Part shown: in pieces, positions 33,168 through 46,387 of the stretch
How positions within the stretch are numbered: position 1 is the first letter of the stretch
How the letters are laid out: each line of letters starts with the position of its first letter
NCBI GenBank assembly: GCA_029783825.1
Contig: JAREIK010000340.1
Span: 168,139-232,138, forward strand
Direction: 5' to 3'
From: Sapria himalayana
Lineage: Eukaryota > Streptophyta > Magnoliopsida > Malpighiales > Rafflesiaceae
DNA: 64,000 bases
The notes under the pieces: generated by a model
What the model was told of the DNA's origin: nothing
What the model saw: only the letters and a program-made list of their open reading frames with translations
Database searches by the model: none
Position numbers and translations under genes: made by a program

Positions 33168-36100
33168 GGAAGGCACTAAGACCCGCTAGGACTCTAAGGG
33201 AAGAAAGAAGTCCTAGTGAGGTGCAATGCTGAAACTGTGATCCCCTATAGAAGTCGGAATGAGATACTTCACTAAGGAAGTAGCACCGGCGGTTAACTAT
33301 ACATAGCCTTATAGAGTTGCGTTTGGGTATGGAATGGATAGGCCATACGTGGCTGCCTCTCATACTACCAATTGTGTGGGCGGATCATCGCCCCTTCATT
33401 CTGGCTCTACTTCATTCGATATTAACAAGACGGCACACGCAAGACAAGATATCAAATCAATAAGAAAACTGGCCCTTGAAAGGTGTAGATGAAGCCTTTT
33501 CCTTTTCTGCCGGAAAACACTTGAAGGATACGAGGCATCAGACTATTGATCTTCTTAAGAGGGAACCGCTACTGCAGCCAATCCATTGAAAGGTGAAGGC
33601 AATGCTAAATGCAGATGCATACCGATTGGGTTCTCCCCTTTGCTATGGGGTGATGTTACCAGGTTTTTCGTGAATGTGAGGTTCAAGTACTGCCATCCTT
33701 TGTTGGTTGAGTTCGCTGTGTAATTTCAACAATGCCTTTTGAAGCCGAAAAGGCCATAGCTGCATCTTTCGAGAAAAGAAAGAATAGGTGTCACGCTGAT
33801 GATTAGGAGAAGGTATCTTATGGCTTAGGGAAGGGCGCTTCTGCCCAGATCTATGATTGATCTAGGATTCACCGAGACGAGATGAATTATCGATTCTTCG
33901 ATAAATGTCAATTACTTATTTCCGAGACTTCAACATACATGTTTGGCAGTGGCAAGGAGTGTTTTTGACTTCATAACACGGATACCAAGGTAGCTGAGCA
34001 GTGAGGAATAGGATTACTTTGACTTTCAGTTTCTAAGCAAGCTGCGGTACAATCCCTCATTCACTCCGGCTCGTTCCGAGCTCGCGAGCAAAGTTTTGGC
34101 ATGTCAAGTCTTGTCATAACTTTTCCTACTCCTGAGCTACCATGAGTTTAGAATCTTCATTGAGCTTTATCCACTTCAATAAGGTCTGACACTAGCCTTC
34201 TCAATAGCCTTGCCGGCTATGTTGGGAGGAGAAGTTCTAGTTGCTTCCTCCTTTGCCTATCTTCCTGCTCTGCTTGTATACCTCCTTGAAAACCATCCTT
34301 CCCGGTTAGTCTTCATAAAAACAAAGAATGGAAAGACTGTCCGTCTAATCTAACTAATAAGTAGTATCCCCTCCCTAAAGCGAAGCTCAGCTCGGTGATC
34401 AATAAGAGGACTCTTTCGTCAGAAATCGTATTCGTAGCTCAACGGAGACTGCACCACAAGAGCAGAAAGGTAGTTTACTTGTGAAAACTTGACTATAGAC
34501 TGCTTTCTTAGCCTATAACTCTATATCTGAGAAGTAGTACTATGAGGAGGCTCTTTGCTTCTTTCCTCCCATCGACCCTCAAACTCTTCAAAAGAAGCAT
34601 TCCTTTACTACTTTTCTTTCTACAGATGGAAACTTTGAGGAGAAAGCACGACTTGAAAGAAATATAGCAATAAGTTCCTTGCCTGAGTCTTAGTCCGTTT
34701 TCAGTCATGTCCTATTCTGACCGTTCCGTGTGAACGAATGATTCTAAGATTAGGAAGGAAGGTATGTTTACGATTCCCCGCATCTGCTTATATAAGAGTA
34801 TATAAAGATTCAAGTGAGAATAGGAGTGGGAGTTGATTGGTCTCGGGACCCCAAGAACTACGGTTAGCTCTTTTGGAAATGAATGAGGAATAGGGAGAAT
34901 AGATCAAAGCCTATAATTACTAACAGCAAAATATTTACTAAAAAGCCCTCTTCGGAGCATAAAAAGGAAGTCTGATGTAAGGAGATTACTTGCTAAATTA
35001 TCCCTCAGGTATGAAGTGTCTGGTCCGATAGGAATGAACTACCTTCTAATCCACTGTGAGTGTTTAGCTTGGCACTCAGAAAGAATAGGATCCTTTTTTT
35101 AGTGTTGTTGTTTAGCGATTACGCATAGCCCTTTGACTTTCAAAAGATGTGAGCTGTGCCAATACAGACCTTATCCCGCGAAAGGCCGGATGTACAGAAA
35201 CTTTCTTGTTCACACTTATTGGCTTTCCTCTTTGGACTTGTTTTAAGTACCTTCACCTTGGGATGGGAAAGACCTAGCGATTTCTCGGGCATATGAAGAA
35301 TACTTCGAAACTGCTGGATGCGGAGATTTGATGTTGGAAATGCCACTCCTTCTACTGCTATTCCCACTTCTGGAACGAAGTGAAAACCAGCTATCAAAAA
35401 AGCTATCTCCTAATCCCTAGCCTTTGTCTGCTTTAGCCTTTGGCACTATAGGTTTGATAACAACGAACTCACCTGGACCACCAGTTTCGCCATCGAATGA
35501 AATCATGGACTTATGCTTTCGAATGAATACACTTCCTCCAATTTTGCCTACCACAGGCGAATAGTTCTCTCTTCACTTCATTATTGTAATGTACATTGGG
35601 TACATTGAACAGAAATCCCATTTCGACAAAGAAAACGAGGTCGGAGTACTCCACACTATCTATTTCTCCTTTCACTACGATCTTCATTCATTTCGAGTCT
35701 TAGAGAGAGACAGACTTGAAAAGGACTTGTGGTGTGTAGGGTAAAAGAAAGCATGAGCCTACGTTAGGGAATATAGATGCCTATTTATGAAATATGGAAT
35801 TAGAAAAAAAACACTAGGCTAAAGAGCCGTATCCTCTCACAGTGATGAGGACTCTCCCAATCCGGGAGAAATGATGTGATATGTGATAATATATATATAT
35901 CTAGATTATCACGGTCCCACAGTATCTTGATTCAATTTCAATAGGAAAAGATAGGCCCCATTTAAAATCAATTTGTGATTCCTAGGTTGGACTACTTTGA
36001 TGTCTTTGATTTTTCTAATTTATTGGATAGCCAGTGTCAGTCCTTTTATCAAGTGTGAAATTGCAAAACTCGGGAAAGTTTTAAAATAGAGCTTAAGCTG

Positions 36101-39100
36101 TGTAAAATGCCCAATATAAGAAGTTATAAACCGCAGGCCCTCCTTCAATTCAAAGTCAGTATAGCTCAAGTGGTAAGCACATCTAGTCTTTCTGAAGACT
36201 TTATCCTAATTTCTTTAATGGGATGATCTATAGGATGTTGCCCTAGATGGGAATAGGTCCATAGCATTATCTATGAAAATGAGAATCTCCGACCCTATTT
36301 TTTTTATATTGCCTTTATAGAACTTTTCGATGGCTGGAAGAAGTGGTCGAGCCAAGCCAGTTTTAGTCCTCATGCAATCCAGGCAGATTGGGGTGTAACG
36401 GAGTTTTGTAGTCAGGGTGACGGGGAGGGGAGAATACTCTCATATTCTTTCTTATTCATTCCTCCTTTAGGAGCTAATGGGAGAGGATTATAGGTAAAGC
36501 TTGGTTACCTTGCAGCCATTGTCCACTCAATAGGAGTGTCCTTTCAGCCAGTGGGAGATAAGTGAATCCACTCCTGTTGCAGCTGAAGTCTCTCTTGAAA
36601 TGAAAAGAAATTCAAATGGAACTTTCGTAGGAAAGATATTGTGAAAGCCGGCGAGGCTAGTGGGAAAGTAAACAAAGTAAAGGTCGGCAGGATCGGACAA
36701 AGGAAAGTAAATTTCAAAAGGACCTTTCCAGGCTGAGATCGAGTTTCAATTGTAGTGTAAGTTGGAGAAAAAAGACATTTCCCTACTTTTGCGAGTCACA
36801 TTTTCCTTCTTCGCTTTCCTCGAGTCACTTCGTCCCTATCAATGTTTCTATGCAAAGGTGAAATGAGGTCAAATTGATAGGGTTGGGGAAAGGAAGGATT
36901 ATGACCCCAGAGGTTGGTAAATCAGTGTGGGAATGCCCCTCGTTTGAGTATGCGCCATCCCTCACTTCCAGAAAGCCATTGAGCATATGTGTCGCCTGAT
37001 ACTTTGGTGGAACATCTGGCTGTAGAAGGCATCTGGTTTGAAGACGTGTTCCGAAACCAGTAATCATCAGAATATGCAATTACCCGATCAGAATATACAA
37101 AACTTGATCCGGAAGGAATGTCATTAAGTGATGGAGTCCTCGTAAGCACATAGGCAAAAGAGCTTGATGCTCGTTGTTCACCATTTGCTGTTACACATGG
37201 GCGAGACGAAGAAAAGCCTCCTCTACAGTGAGAACTACACTTGCATTAATGGAGGCGATTAAATATACTGTCCACACTCTTGTCTGCTAAGCGAAGCAAG
37301 GTTTTTCAAAACCAGTTACTCCTATCGGCGGAAACTTTCCTACGGCGAGCATGAGCAGAAGGTGCAGCAGAAGGCCAAAAAAGCTCTACTTCTTCCAGCA
37401 AGGTCATCCAATTGGAAAAACCTGACTGAACGTGAGGATGTTATGTCGACTTAATCCTTGGTTGAATATGTTATGTCGCCTTAGCCAGAAGTTGAAGATT
37501 TTGATGGTCTAGCCCGAAATGGGAGTGAGAAGTCTCTAAAAAAATGGCGAGCTGGGCTCTGGAGCCGCTCAAGGGAAGAAGGATCTCGGGATTCAACCTG
37601 TTGTGATGAATTAGTCCGCCTACTCAAAGTTGTCATCAACCACTTTCCGTCTTGGATCTGATTCAACGGCATTATAATTTTCTTATCACTACACTGTCTG
37701 TGAAGAAAGAAGCTAGGCAGCTTTTGCCGTATTGCCACGGCACTTGCTTTTAAAAGCTTGGGTTTGAGATTCTTTACCTGCTGATCAGATAAATACCTAA
37801 CCGCACCGTGGGAGGTGTAAAATAGAGGTTTAAAGGTCTTTAGCTGCCTCTAAGCCCGTTTCACTCTTTTTCTACAATCACAGGCGTAACATAATTGGCA
37901 GATGCCCTTGCTGCGGATTCGTCTGGTCATTGAGATTCGCCTCTTTTGCTCTCCCATTCGAAACCAGGTAGTTAGATTTTCTACCCATCATCCCGCCCAT
38001 CTCTAGTAAATGGCCGAACTGGATTACTATACAAACACAAAAACAATTTGACCGTTTGCAGACTCTGCCTCTCGGAGTTGTTTTCTATCAAAGTCTTCTA
38101 GCCCCGATGCCTATCCTAAAAGGAATAAGGCAGGCCGAAGTGATAAACTAATCCATTGACCCTTTCTTTTTCGGAGTTTGAGTCTATTACCAGGCTTGGA
38201 CCAAGTCTACCATCGAACCAATTCCTCTTTTCGCTTCCGTTACAACCGGAGGTCTTCCGCTTTAGTTGTGTCGCAGCATATACTTCCCCACCCTAACACA
38301 AGAAAATAAGTGCACTTCCTAACGATTCTAATAAGGCAAGCTATTTCCTATTGTTATTGATAGAGATTCAAGTGTGTAAAACACCTCTTCAAGAGAAGAC
38401 CCTAAGTAGCTGGATTCTCTTAGAAGCTATTTACGCGCTTTCGGATCCTTCGCCATAGAAAAAGTCTATCGGTCTGGGTCTTACCTTAGCCTTTAGAGCC
38501 TGACTTTAAAAGCGCGCTAAGCGATTATATACCTTGAAAAAGGTAGTTTTCTCGCTAACGCTAGGAGCTTTGCTTTGGCCCACCCATTAACAAGCAAGAA
38601 AGCCGAAAAAAGAAGATCTGAGCTAGCAGCTGAGTCTCCCCCACAAGCTTATTCAGCGGATTTATCGCCGGAAAGGTGCTTTAGCACATGTTCTTAGGGT
38701 CGATACCTGGATAACCTTAGTTCAGATGGAAATAGATATCCTCTAAGAGCCCTTGACTTCCCTACTTACTGTAAAAATTCCTCTTTTTCAGAGGTTCCTG
38801 TTGGGGTTTGTCAGTAAACACAATAACAATAAATAAAGGAAAGTGCGCCGGGAAAGCCACCGGAGATGCTGGTTCAATTCCAGCTTGGGAATCAAAGGGG
38901 AGGCCCACCGACCAGAAGTTAAGAGCCAGTAAGCATAGATTTCCAGGTCTAGGAAATCGATTTTACGGGGAATCAGCGGCGGCTACTATTATCCGCTCTC
39001 TTATGTTGTTGGTCTATCTATTCTCTTAGTGGAATAGCTGTGCTTCCTATAGGAACAACTAAATACCTAGATACCTGTCTTTATCGATCTAATCTATTCT

Positions 39101-39728
39101 TACCTTTCCTTGCTTAGCTTGCTCCTTTGTTCTTTGCTACTGCAAAGATTCGGTTAACTATTGCGAATTTCTTCATGGAATGAAATAGAAATCATTCTTC
39201 CTTCCCGTATGGAGATCCATTGTAGCTTCATTTCGTTAGGAAGGACGGTCTGCCCCAGAACCAATAGGAGCAGAAGGCCTATTTCCAAGCAGCACCGAAC
39301 TCTAAGCTAGTAGTTCTTCACGAAGAATAGTTGGCAGGCCCCCGGACTATAGGACAGCAAAAGTCAAAGTGGTTCGATTGATTTCCGAATCCTTTTGCTT
39401 GTGAGCTCCTTTCCACATTTAGGTCAGATAACCTTTCCCAAATGAACGTGAACGATCTTGATCCTCTGTCCAAGTTTTATGTTCTAGCTTCCGGTGTATA
39501 ATCATCATAGGAGGGCTCTTAGTCTTGGTAGCCTGTAGAAATAACAAAATTCTAGGTAAGCCCTAGTTTTTCTTTTGATATCCGTAGGTAGGCAAAATCA
39601 ATAGAAGTTGAACGGGCTAAGGGGAAGAATCATATGATCTCGGAGATGGTTGTCTTATTCAATTAGAGAGACCCGCCTGCAACTCTAAAGTTGTCCCCTT
39701 TCTTTAGCAAGTCACTCAGTCTCAATTT

Positions 39729-39768
39729 GGCTGTCATCGATAGTAAATCGTTGATCGATATGCCAGCC
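39729..39768. repeat. Decayed counterpart of the copy A hairpin
   Basis: The outer arms ggctgtcat and atgccagcc remain recognisable here, but the central palindrome carries several substitutions and no longer pairs well. This is the B-copy equivalent of the perfect structure at 6,570-6,609. Confidence 0.6.
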
Positions 39769-42212
39769 AGGATTGTGAATTCGTCACGATTCAATTCGAA
39801 TCTAGATAACTAACTGAGTACACATCAGTGGCACATGGCGCGAGATGTAGCCCTCCTTTCTTAATGGAAACACCCCGCTATCTAAGGCCGACCACCTCAC
39901 CTGGCCCGCCTACGCTCGTATGGTTCATGAAAGCCCGCCCTACCCTGAGCCCCTTCACACACAGAACTTTGATATTCTCCTTTCTTATCTTCTTTCCGTT
40001 CAAAGGGCGTTGGCTGGAGTCTTTGGTATAATATCTGCTACCTGTGGTGCAGCCTTTTTAGTACAGTCAGGCGAAACCCAGTGCCCCTTGTGATGTGTCG
40101 ATGTAGTACTTATGGAGAGAAATGACCTCTCTGAGGCAAATAATTTGATTATTTCTGGAGGGCGGGTCTTTTATCTTCTAACAGATGTCGGCAGAGTTTT
40201 TGAGTATGTCTTCTATGTATATCAGGACACTTGTTGATGGCTGCGAAAGAGCAACTTCGAGTCTATCCGAGTATCTTAGCGTGTTCGAGAGACCATGTGG
40301 TGACGTCGCCATTATGATCATTTTGGGTTGGTAGCTGATATGATGGCACTCTAGAGAGAAGAATCCTCGAGCCTTTATATAGGTCTTGACCACGGTGACT
40401 ATTGTGGCTGGAAAGCTAGTCGAGTCGGACGGCGAGTCTGAGCCTCATTGAGGCGCTTGTCAGTCTTCTGGCAGACTAGTGCAGGATAGCGGGTCCACCG
40501 GAGAGCTTTTTCCTGAGAATAAAAAGGTTAGCAAAGCTACATGCAACTCCATCAGGAGCATCTCATTCAGCTCCTTTGTTTTTATTTGGTCTCTGATTGG
40601 GGGAAGGCCCGTGTTGGCTATTCGGGGTAATTCGTTTTAGTTGTTTGCTGACATGCTCTGTCTGCATTCAGGCCTCTTGTGCGTGCCATTGAATGATTCT
40701 GAAGGCTGCTTCTTAATTCTACAACTCGGGACTTGTTGTTGCTTGGTTTTTTCTCGAGTAACTTCTCTTTCTCCAAGTGAGCCTTCGATTGGAGTTGAGA
40801 GGTTCTTCCAATATAATATCCCTTTTCACATCAAAATGGAGGGAAGGCTCGGCTCCTAGGAGGCTGTTATGAGGTAGACTTCTGAGATATATAGCAGGTT
40901 TGTTATTGCCCGAGCATTGTTCATCACTTCAACCTGCTTTGTGGTGGGTGGCTAGAGTGGTGCAATGGTTGTCCATTTAGTATAAAACTTTTCTCAAACT
41001 TCTTTTCTGTGCATCATGCTTTGAGTGTCGCGGCTTGTTCTCCTCTCTTTTCTATGAAATTCTTTTTTTTTTAGGATCTTGGGCCGAATGCTTTTTTGGG
41101 TCTCAGGCCTTCCGATGGTTGGTACCTTGCTGCTTGACTTCCTGAGCATCATATTTTTAAGTCATTCCTTTTCTTTTTGTTGAGGGCAGTTGAGAGGGCT
41201 GCGACTCTTTGGGTACTTCAGTTTTAGGGGTTCAGACAGGCTGGTGTGTCGTGTGATTACCTACTTTGTTTGTCTTGTGTTGTCGAAGACAAGCTAGTTA
41301 TCATTTCCGCTAACTGAAGGCATGCTGTGATAGCTTTTCTGAGTAGCTTTCCATTCTGCGATTTTGAAGAATTATTGGGCAGGTATAGAATAAAAAAAAG
41401 AGTATATAGGCTATTCGTTCCTTTCCTATAAGACTCTATATTTAGGCGTAGCACGGCCTCTCTCTTCCTTCTCTAAGGGATGCTGAGAAACGCCCGTGAG
41501 AGTTCTATGTGGTGATGGAGTGGTCCACCACGCTTCACAGCTTTGATCTTTGATGGTTGGCGAAATGCGGCTTTAGAAGATGTTAAGTTGTCGGCCGATC
41601 TGGTGGTAGAAAATTCGGTTCGCTTCTTCATAATTCATTTTGATTTCGGCGGGTCACCTGATCAATATTCGGGTGTATTCTACCGGTGAGAAGAAACAAA
41701 AGCTTTTTCTTCTCTTCATATTAGTAAGAGATCGATTCTTCCCTTGGTGGATACCGCGAGAAAGGGTTTTTCTCCGGCGAATGGCTTTTCGAAAGAGAGA
41801 GTAACTAATTATTCATCATAAGGAGACTGGAGGTTCTTCAAGCTGGGTTTTTCAGACTTTAGGAATGGAACTGAATATGAAGGGAGAGGGGTCTTGAGAA
41901 GTAAGCATTCATTTCTCAGCTTTTTTTTACGCTCCATGCTATACTGGGAAAAACATGAAGGACCGGGTTTGCTTTGGATCTTTCATATTCTTCTTCGATA
42001 GCTCCATGTGGTGGACTTTCAAAATCATTCCAGATTCTGGTTTTTTTTCATTCTCACTTTTTTATTTAAAATAAAATGGAGATCGTGGAAAAAAGAGTTC
42101 TCACGAAGTATTCTTTATTTATAAGTGCAACCATGACATATGACTTGGCTATCCGCCTGGCCGGCCGGCTCGTAGCTGGGAAATTGATCGTTGCGAACAT
42201 GGCGAAGCACTA

Positions 42213-42690
42213 TTGCCCTGCGCTATACTATCTAATCTAATGCATTCAATTCCTCCTCAATTGTTAGTGAATCAAAAAAGATTCCGTGTTGCTAAGCGGA
42301 GCGGAAAGGATCTTAGCCAACGGTTACCGGCTTTCAAAAAGCACCTTTTGGCTCAATCAAATCTATCGCTTGAAGAGCAGATACAAGACACTCTGATTTA
42401 TGCAATGAAAGAATTCTCGATTCGATCCACTTTTTCGAACCACTTTGAAACCAAATTCTGATCGATTAGCTAGCTCTCAACCTCCAGCTGCGCTAGAAGA
42501 GAGTGGAGTGATTCCCCTTTTCCACAATCTGTATGCCTGTACCGCTGAGTTCCACGAACGAAGGGAAAGAAAGGCAGGTTCAGGCGATGTAAACATTCCA
42601 AGCCCCAGGGTCATAAAAGGCTTTAAAAGGTCTCTGCAGTGGAATATTTTTTATGTGCAGGACTTTCCGCTTTCACACTTGAGCAAATAA
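42213..42690 (+). other. Copy B counterpart of the two overlapping unassigned frames
   Basis: Frames of 82 codons (42,213-42,461) and 81 codons (42,445-42,690) match those of copy A at 9,200-9,677 in length and phase. About eight residues differ in the first frame. Preservation of both stops and the overlap through the divergence is mildly notable, but the function is unknown. Confidence 0.2.
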
Positions 42691-43179
42691 ATTATATATA
42701 GCTATCTACTTAGTAGGTCTATGGACTGCCTCCGCAACAAGTACTAGCGTATAGCATAACCAAATAGAAATGTGACTGGGCTCAGAAAGAAAGGAGGAGT
42801 TCTTTTATGGGCTTGGTCATAAACTCTTTGCCGTTGCATAAAGGAAGGTAATGACTAAAGGAGTGAATGAGGGGACTAGAAGGACTGAGCCATGTTAGTT
42901 GAGGGCTAACCATAAGAATGGGGTAGGGAAATGAATAAGATTCCATGAGATGAGAGAGCTTATAGAGATTTGGAATAAGTGAGACGTTCCATTTGAGGCG
43001 AACCCTCTTCTTCTCATCATATGAAAGCTGCAAAGAAACAGTGGACTCAAAAGTTCAAAAGAGCTTAAAGTAAAAGCACACTTCTCCGACAAGAATGGAA
43101 GACTTCGGGGATCTCTCTATCATCTTTGTGTGAATTGAGTGCTCAGGAATGATGAATCACTTAGCGCGCCCTAGCTCTA

Positions 43180-45618
43180 AAGGCTCAGGAAGCCGGGTAG
43201 ATATGGAAATCCTAACAAAACAAAACCAGGAAAAAAAAGGATACGTAGGGCAGGGATTTAGCACTCTACTTCTAGTAAATGAAGGGGGTATTCCACCCCG
43301 GCAAGCCAACTCACTTATCCTTATCGAGCTAGCAGTCACCTTAAGAGATCACGCTTATTGACAAAGACAATCGATTCTCTTACTAAAGAAGTTGTGGAAT
43401 CAGATGTCTTGCTGCTCCTTTCTATTGAGAGGTACCCCCAGAGATATATGAATTCTTGGAGCACCTCCTCTTCATCTTCTCTTGGTTGAGTCCTAGGTTT
43501 CTTTTTCAAGACGCAGACGGTGCAGAGCTCATACTAATAGCTAAAGGAGGGGCCGACCTTAGCCCAGTACTTAATATTTGACGGAATCGAGGGACTACTA
43601 GGGTACGGCGTGGCAAGAGCCCAGTACTTAATATGAATTCCCGGTCTATCGTTCCGTTTCCGGCCAAGACTCCATATGGAGACTCAGTTAACATCTGTTC
43701 GAAGGCTCGGAAACTTTTTCTTCCTCCATGCATGCATCAGGATCTAGGACTGCTTTCTTTAGCATTCGGTGTACTTTCTTAAGGAGAAAGACTAGTCGCT
43801 TCCTCTCGTTTGATTCTCTTTTTAGAGTCCCGTTTCATGGGTTCCATCTTTCCCATCGAATGGAAGTATATAGCCTTCCCTTTTCCATTGCTTGGTGGGA
43901 CAAATAAAGTATTATGCGATTCCACGAAAGTACAATTGGTCTTCCTATGAGGGAGAAGTTTACTTTCTAGAGTCAAGCCCTTCTAAAATGTGAATTGAGG
44001 GCTCTTGCGCCTTCTTTTCTATAAGCTCTTGGCACATTTCCTTCTTTGGTCCTTTCAGTTCAGCCTAACTTCCTTTCGCGTGTTAACTCTGCTACTAGGT
44101 CCGGTGGAGTGGATAGCATTGGACCAGGAGAACCAGTGTTGGGAGGTTCTTACCTGCCATCGCTAGGATCGGAACAAAGAGAATGAGGAGGAGAAGGACC
44201 AGTCAAAGCATTTGTACCAGGAGGTAATGACCAGAAGTAGCTCTATTCAAGGTCCCCATCAGCCCCCATGGCACTGAGCCCTCTCCTGGAATCAAGTACC
44301 CATCCACTCCATCTTCTAATGCTTGGGAAGCCCCAACAACGATGACCCAACCTCTGATCGAACCTCAAGGGATGCAATTTACCCTCATTTGCAGCATTTT
44401 GATCCGAAGGCGAAGCAAGTCGATCCACAAGCCCAACCACGAATCAATCTCACCGAGCAAAAAATGGAAGCTAACTCCCTACATCTAAGCAATCTATTTT
44501 AAGTTCCACTGCCAACCACCTAGGCACCACAAGAGAAGAAGAAGAGTTATGGTCTCGTAGAGGCAAGAATATAGAGAAGATGGTTGAGGTTGTTCAGTTC
44601 ATGATTCTGAAACCCTCCTCCGGGGGAGAGAGCCAGGAAGACTTGTTTCTTCCTGAAACACACAAATTCCAATAGAGGGAGGGGAAGCGATATTGAATAG
44701 ATGAGTGGGTTGATAGGGGGCCAGAAATCAAAGAGAAGTGAGTGGGATCAGGAAACGGCATTTCTCGTTGAATGCGGCACCTCACCGACAGAGAGAGATA
44801 AGGTGTATTGGCCATGGACCGGGGAAAAAGCTACCACTCAAGGTTGGGTTGGCGAGGGAGTAGGCTCTCATCGCGTAACTGCCCAAAAGCGGAGCGGATT
44901 AGGATGAGGCTGGTTATGCGCGTGCAGATTTTCCTCGTGTAACTGCGTAGTTCTAGCCCCCGTGGTAGGCGGGAGAAGCAACAATGGAACGAAGTCTAGT
45001 TCGCCTAGCTCTTTCCCTAAATGAAGAACGGCCTATCCGGGGGAATCAGATCTCATATTTTTAATGACACTACATTGAGTACCCAATCAGTCCCGCCCGT
45101 GGATGTTGAAATACGAATCAGAACCTAAGACGCAGGATCATCTCTGGTTAATAATGACTCCAGAACCTGCTTTTAGGGAAGAATGTCATAGAGAAGTATG
45201 GAACTCTGACTAATGGCAATAGGTGGCTCCCTTCGCAGGTTAGTATGAAAATCCCGCATTAAAAAATCTTTATTTCTTCATCCTTTGTTAACGCTCGTGG
45301 ATTGCCGCTTGGGTCTCTAAAAGAGCCATATGCAAGGTGGGACCACTCAACTCGAGCTGAATCGCTATCGTGACAGCATCGTTCGGCCAATCAGTTCACT
45401 TAGGCTACCTTTTCCATTCCACCCACATTTTTGTCTTTTGGCGTGGTATCCGACAAGTCAAGCTTAAAATGCTCTCATCAAGTTTAAGTCAATCAATGGA
45501 CTTCATAAGGGGAAGATGGCCGAATGTCCTCTTTTTAGGCTTCGTCTTCCTAAAAACTATTTACAATCTTGACATGGTTCACTTCCGCCAACAACCACCG
45601 AGTCCTCCCACCTCTCGA
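43180..45618. other. Segment of about 2.4 kb present in copy B only
   Basis: Copy A is continuous from the block agcgcgccctagctctaa at about 10,146-10,163 to the block taaacacccaacagctcaa at about 10,181. In B these blocks are about 2.4 kb apart. In A the junction carries a repeated word, atgatgaatc at 10,132 and again at 10,162, which may mark a deletion by microhomology. The extra DNA has frames of up to 104 codons (45,370-45,684) and a 16-base word, gcccagtacttaatat, occurring twice (43,563 and 43,619). I recognise no gene in it. Confidence 0.6.
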
Positions 45619-46069
45619 TCAATTAACATAAACACCCAACAGCTCAAGTTTCACCTCCTGCTAAAACCTTCTTCCCGGGAGTGAGGGGGGAGCTAGGGAC
45701 ATAGATTAGCAGCAAGATTATCAGCTGCACTTTTGGAGTGAATGAATTGGCATTTATGCAAAGCGAGAAGTACCCCCACATTCAAAAACATTAATAGCAG
45801 CTGTTGGAGGTGAGTGAAAGTAAGCTTATCACGCTAAGAGAGGATTCCTCCGTGTACCCATCGTCAGGATTAGGCAAGCCGGGCCAGATCGTATAGGAAT
45901 CCTGTTAGAAAATGGCCACGATCGAGCAAAACAACCTTAGAGGTACCGGTTGATCACAATCCTAAGTTTCAGCAAGAAAAAGCTGCTCCCCACACCCCAG
46001 ACGAGCAGGATGAAGATACAGAGTAGAGAATCAACCACACCTATGGCCTTTCTTTAAAAAAAGTGGTTC

Positions 46070-46387
46070 GTGCGAGATATGGGATACAGAAGTATTCTTC
46101 ATTACCGCACCGGAGAGTCATGTGACTCAAGTACAGAGAACAAAAGGACTGTCAATGAGCATCCTGCTTCACCAAGAAATTGGTACCCTGGGAAACTTTT
46201 GATTTTACTAATCAAAGTGACGAATCCAACTCTGGATAGTACGACTCAAACTGTACTGAACCTATATCACTTAGCTTTTATTGCGACATTGCTTGATATG
46301 GCACTCATTTTAATGAAAGCAAACTGTCACTTGGGCAGCGACCCAACAGCAAACGAACAACTCGGGGATTCGAGTTATTCTTCCTAA
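46070..46387 (+). other. Copy B counterpart of the 105-codon unassigned frame
   Basis: This has the same length and phase as 10,622-10,939, with around fourteen amino-acid differences. Most nucleotide differences are non-synonymous, which argues against purifying selection. Confidence 0.15.
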
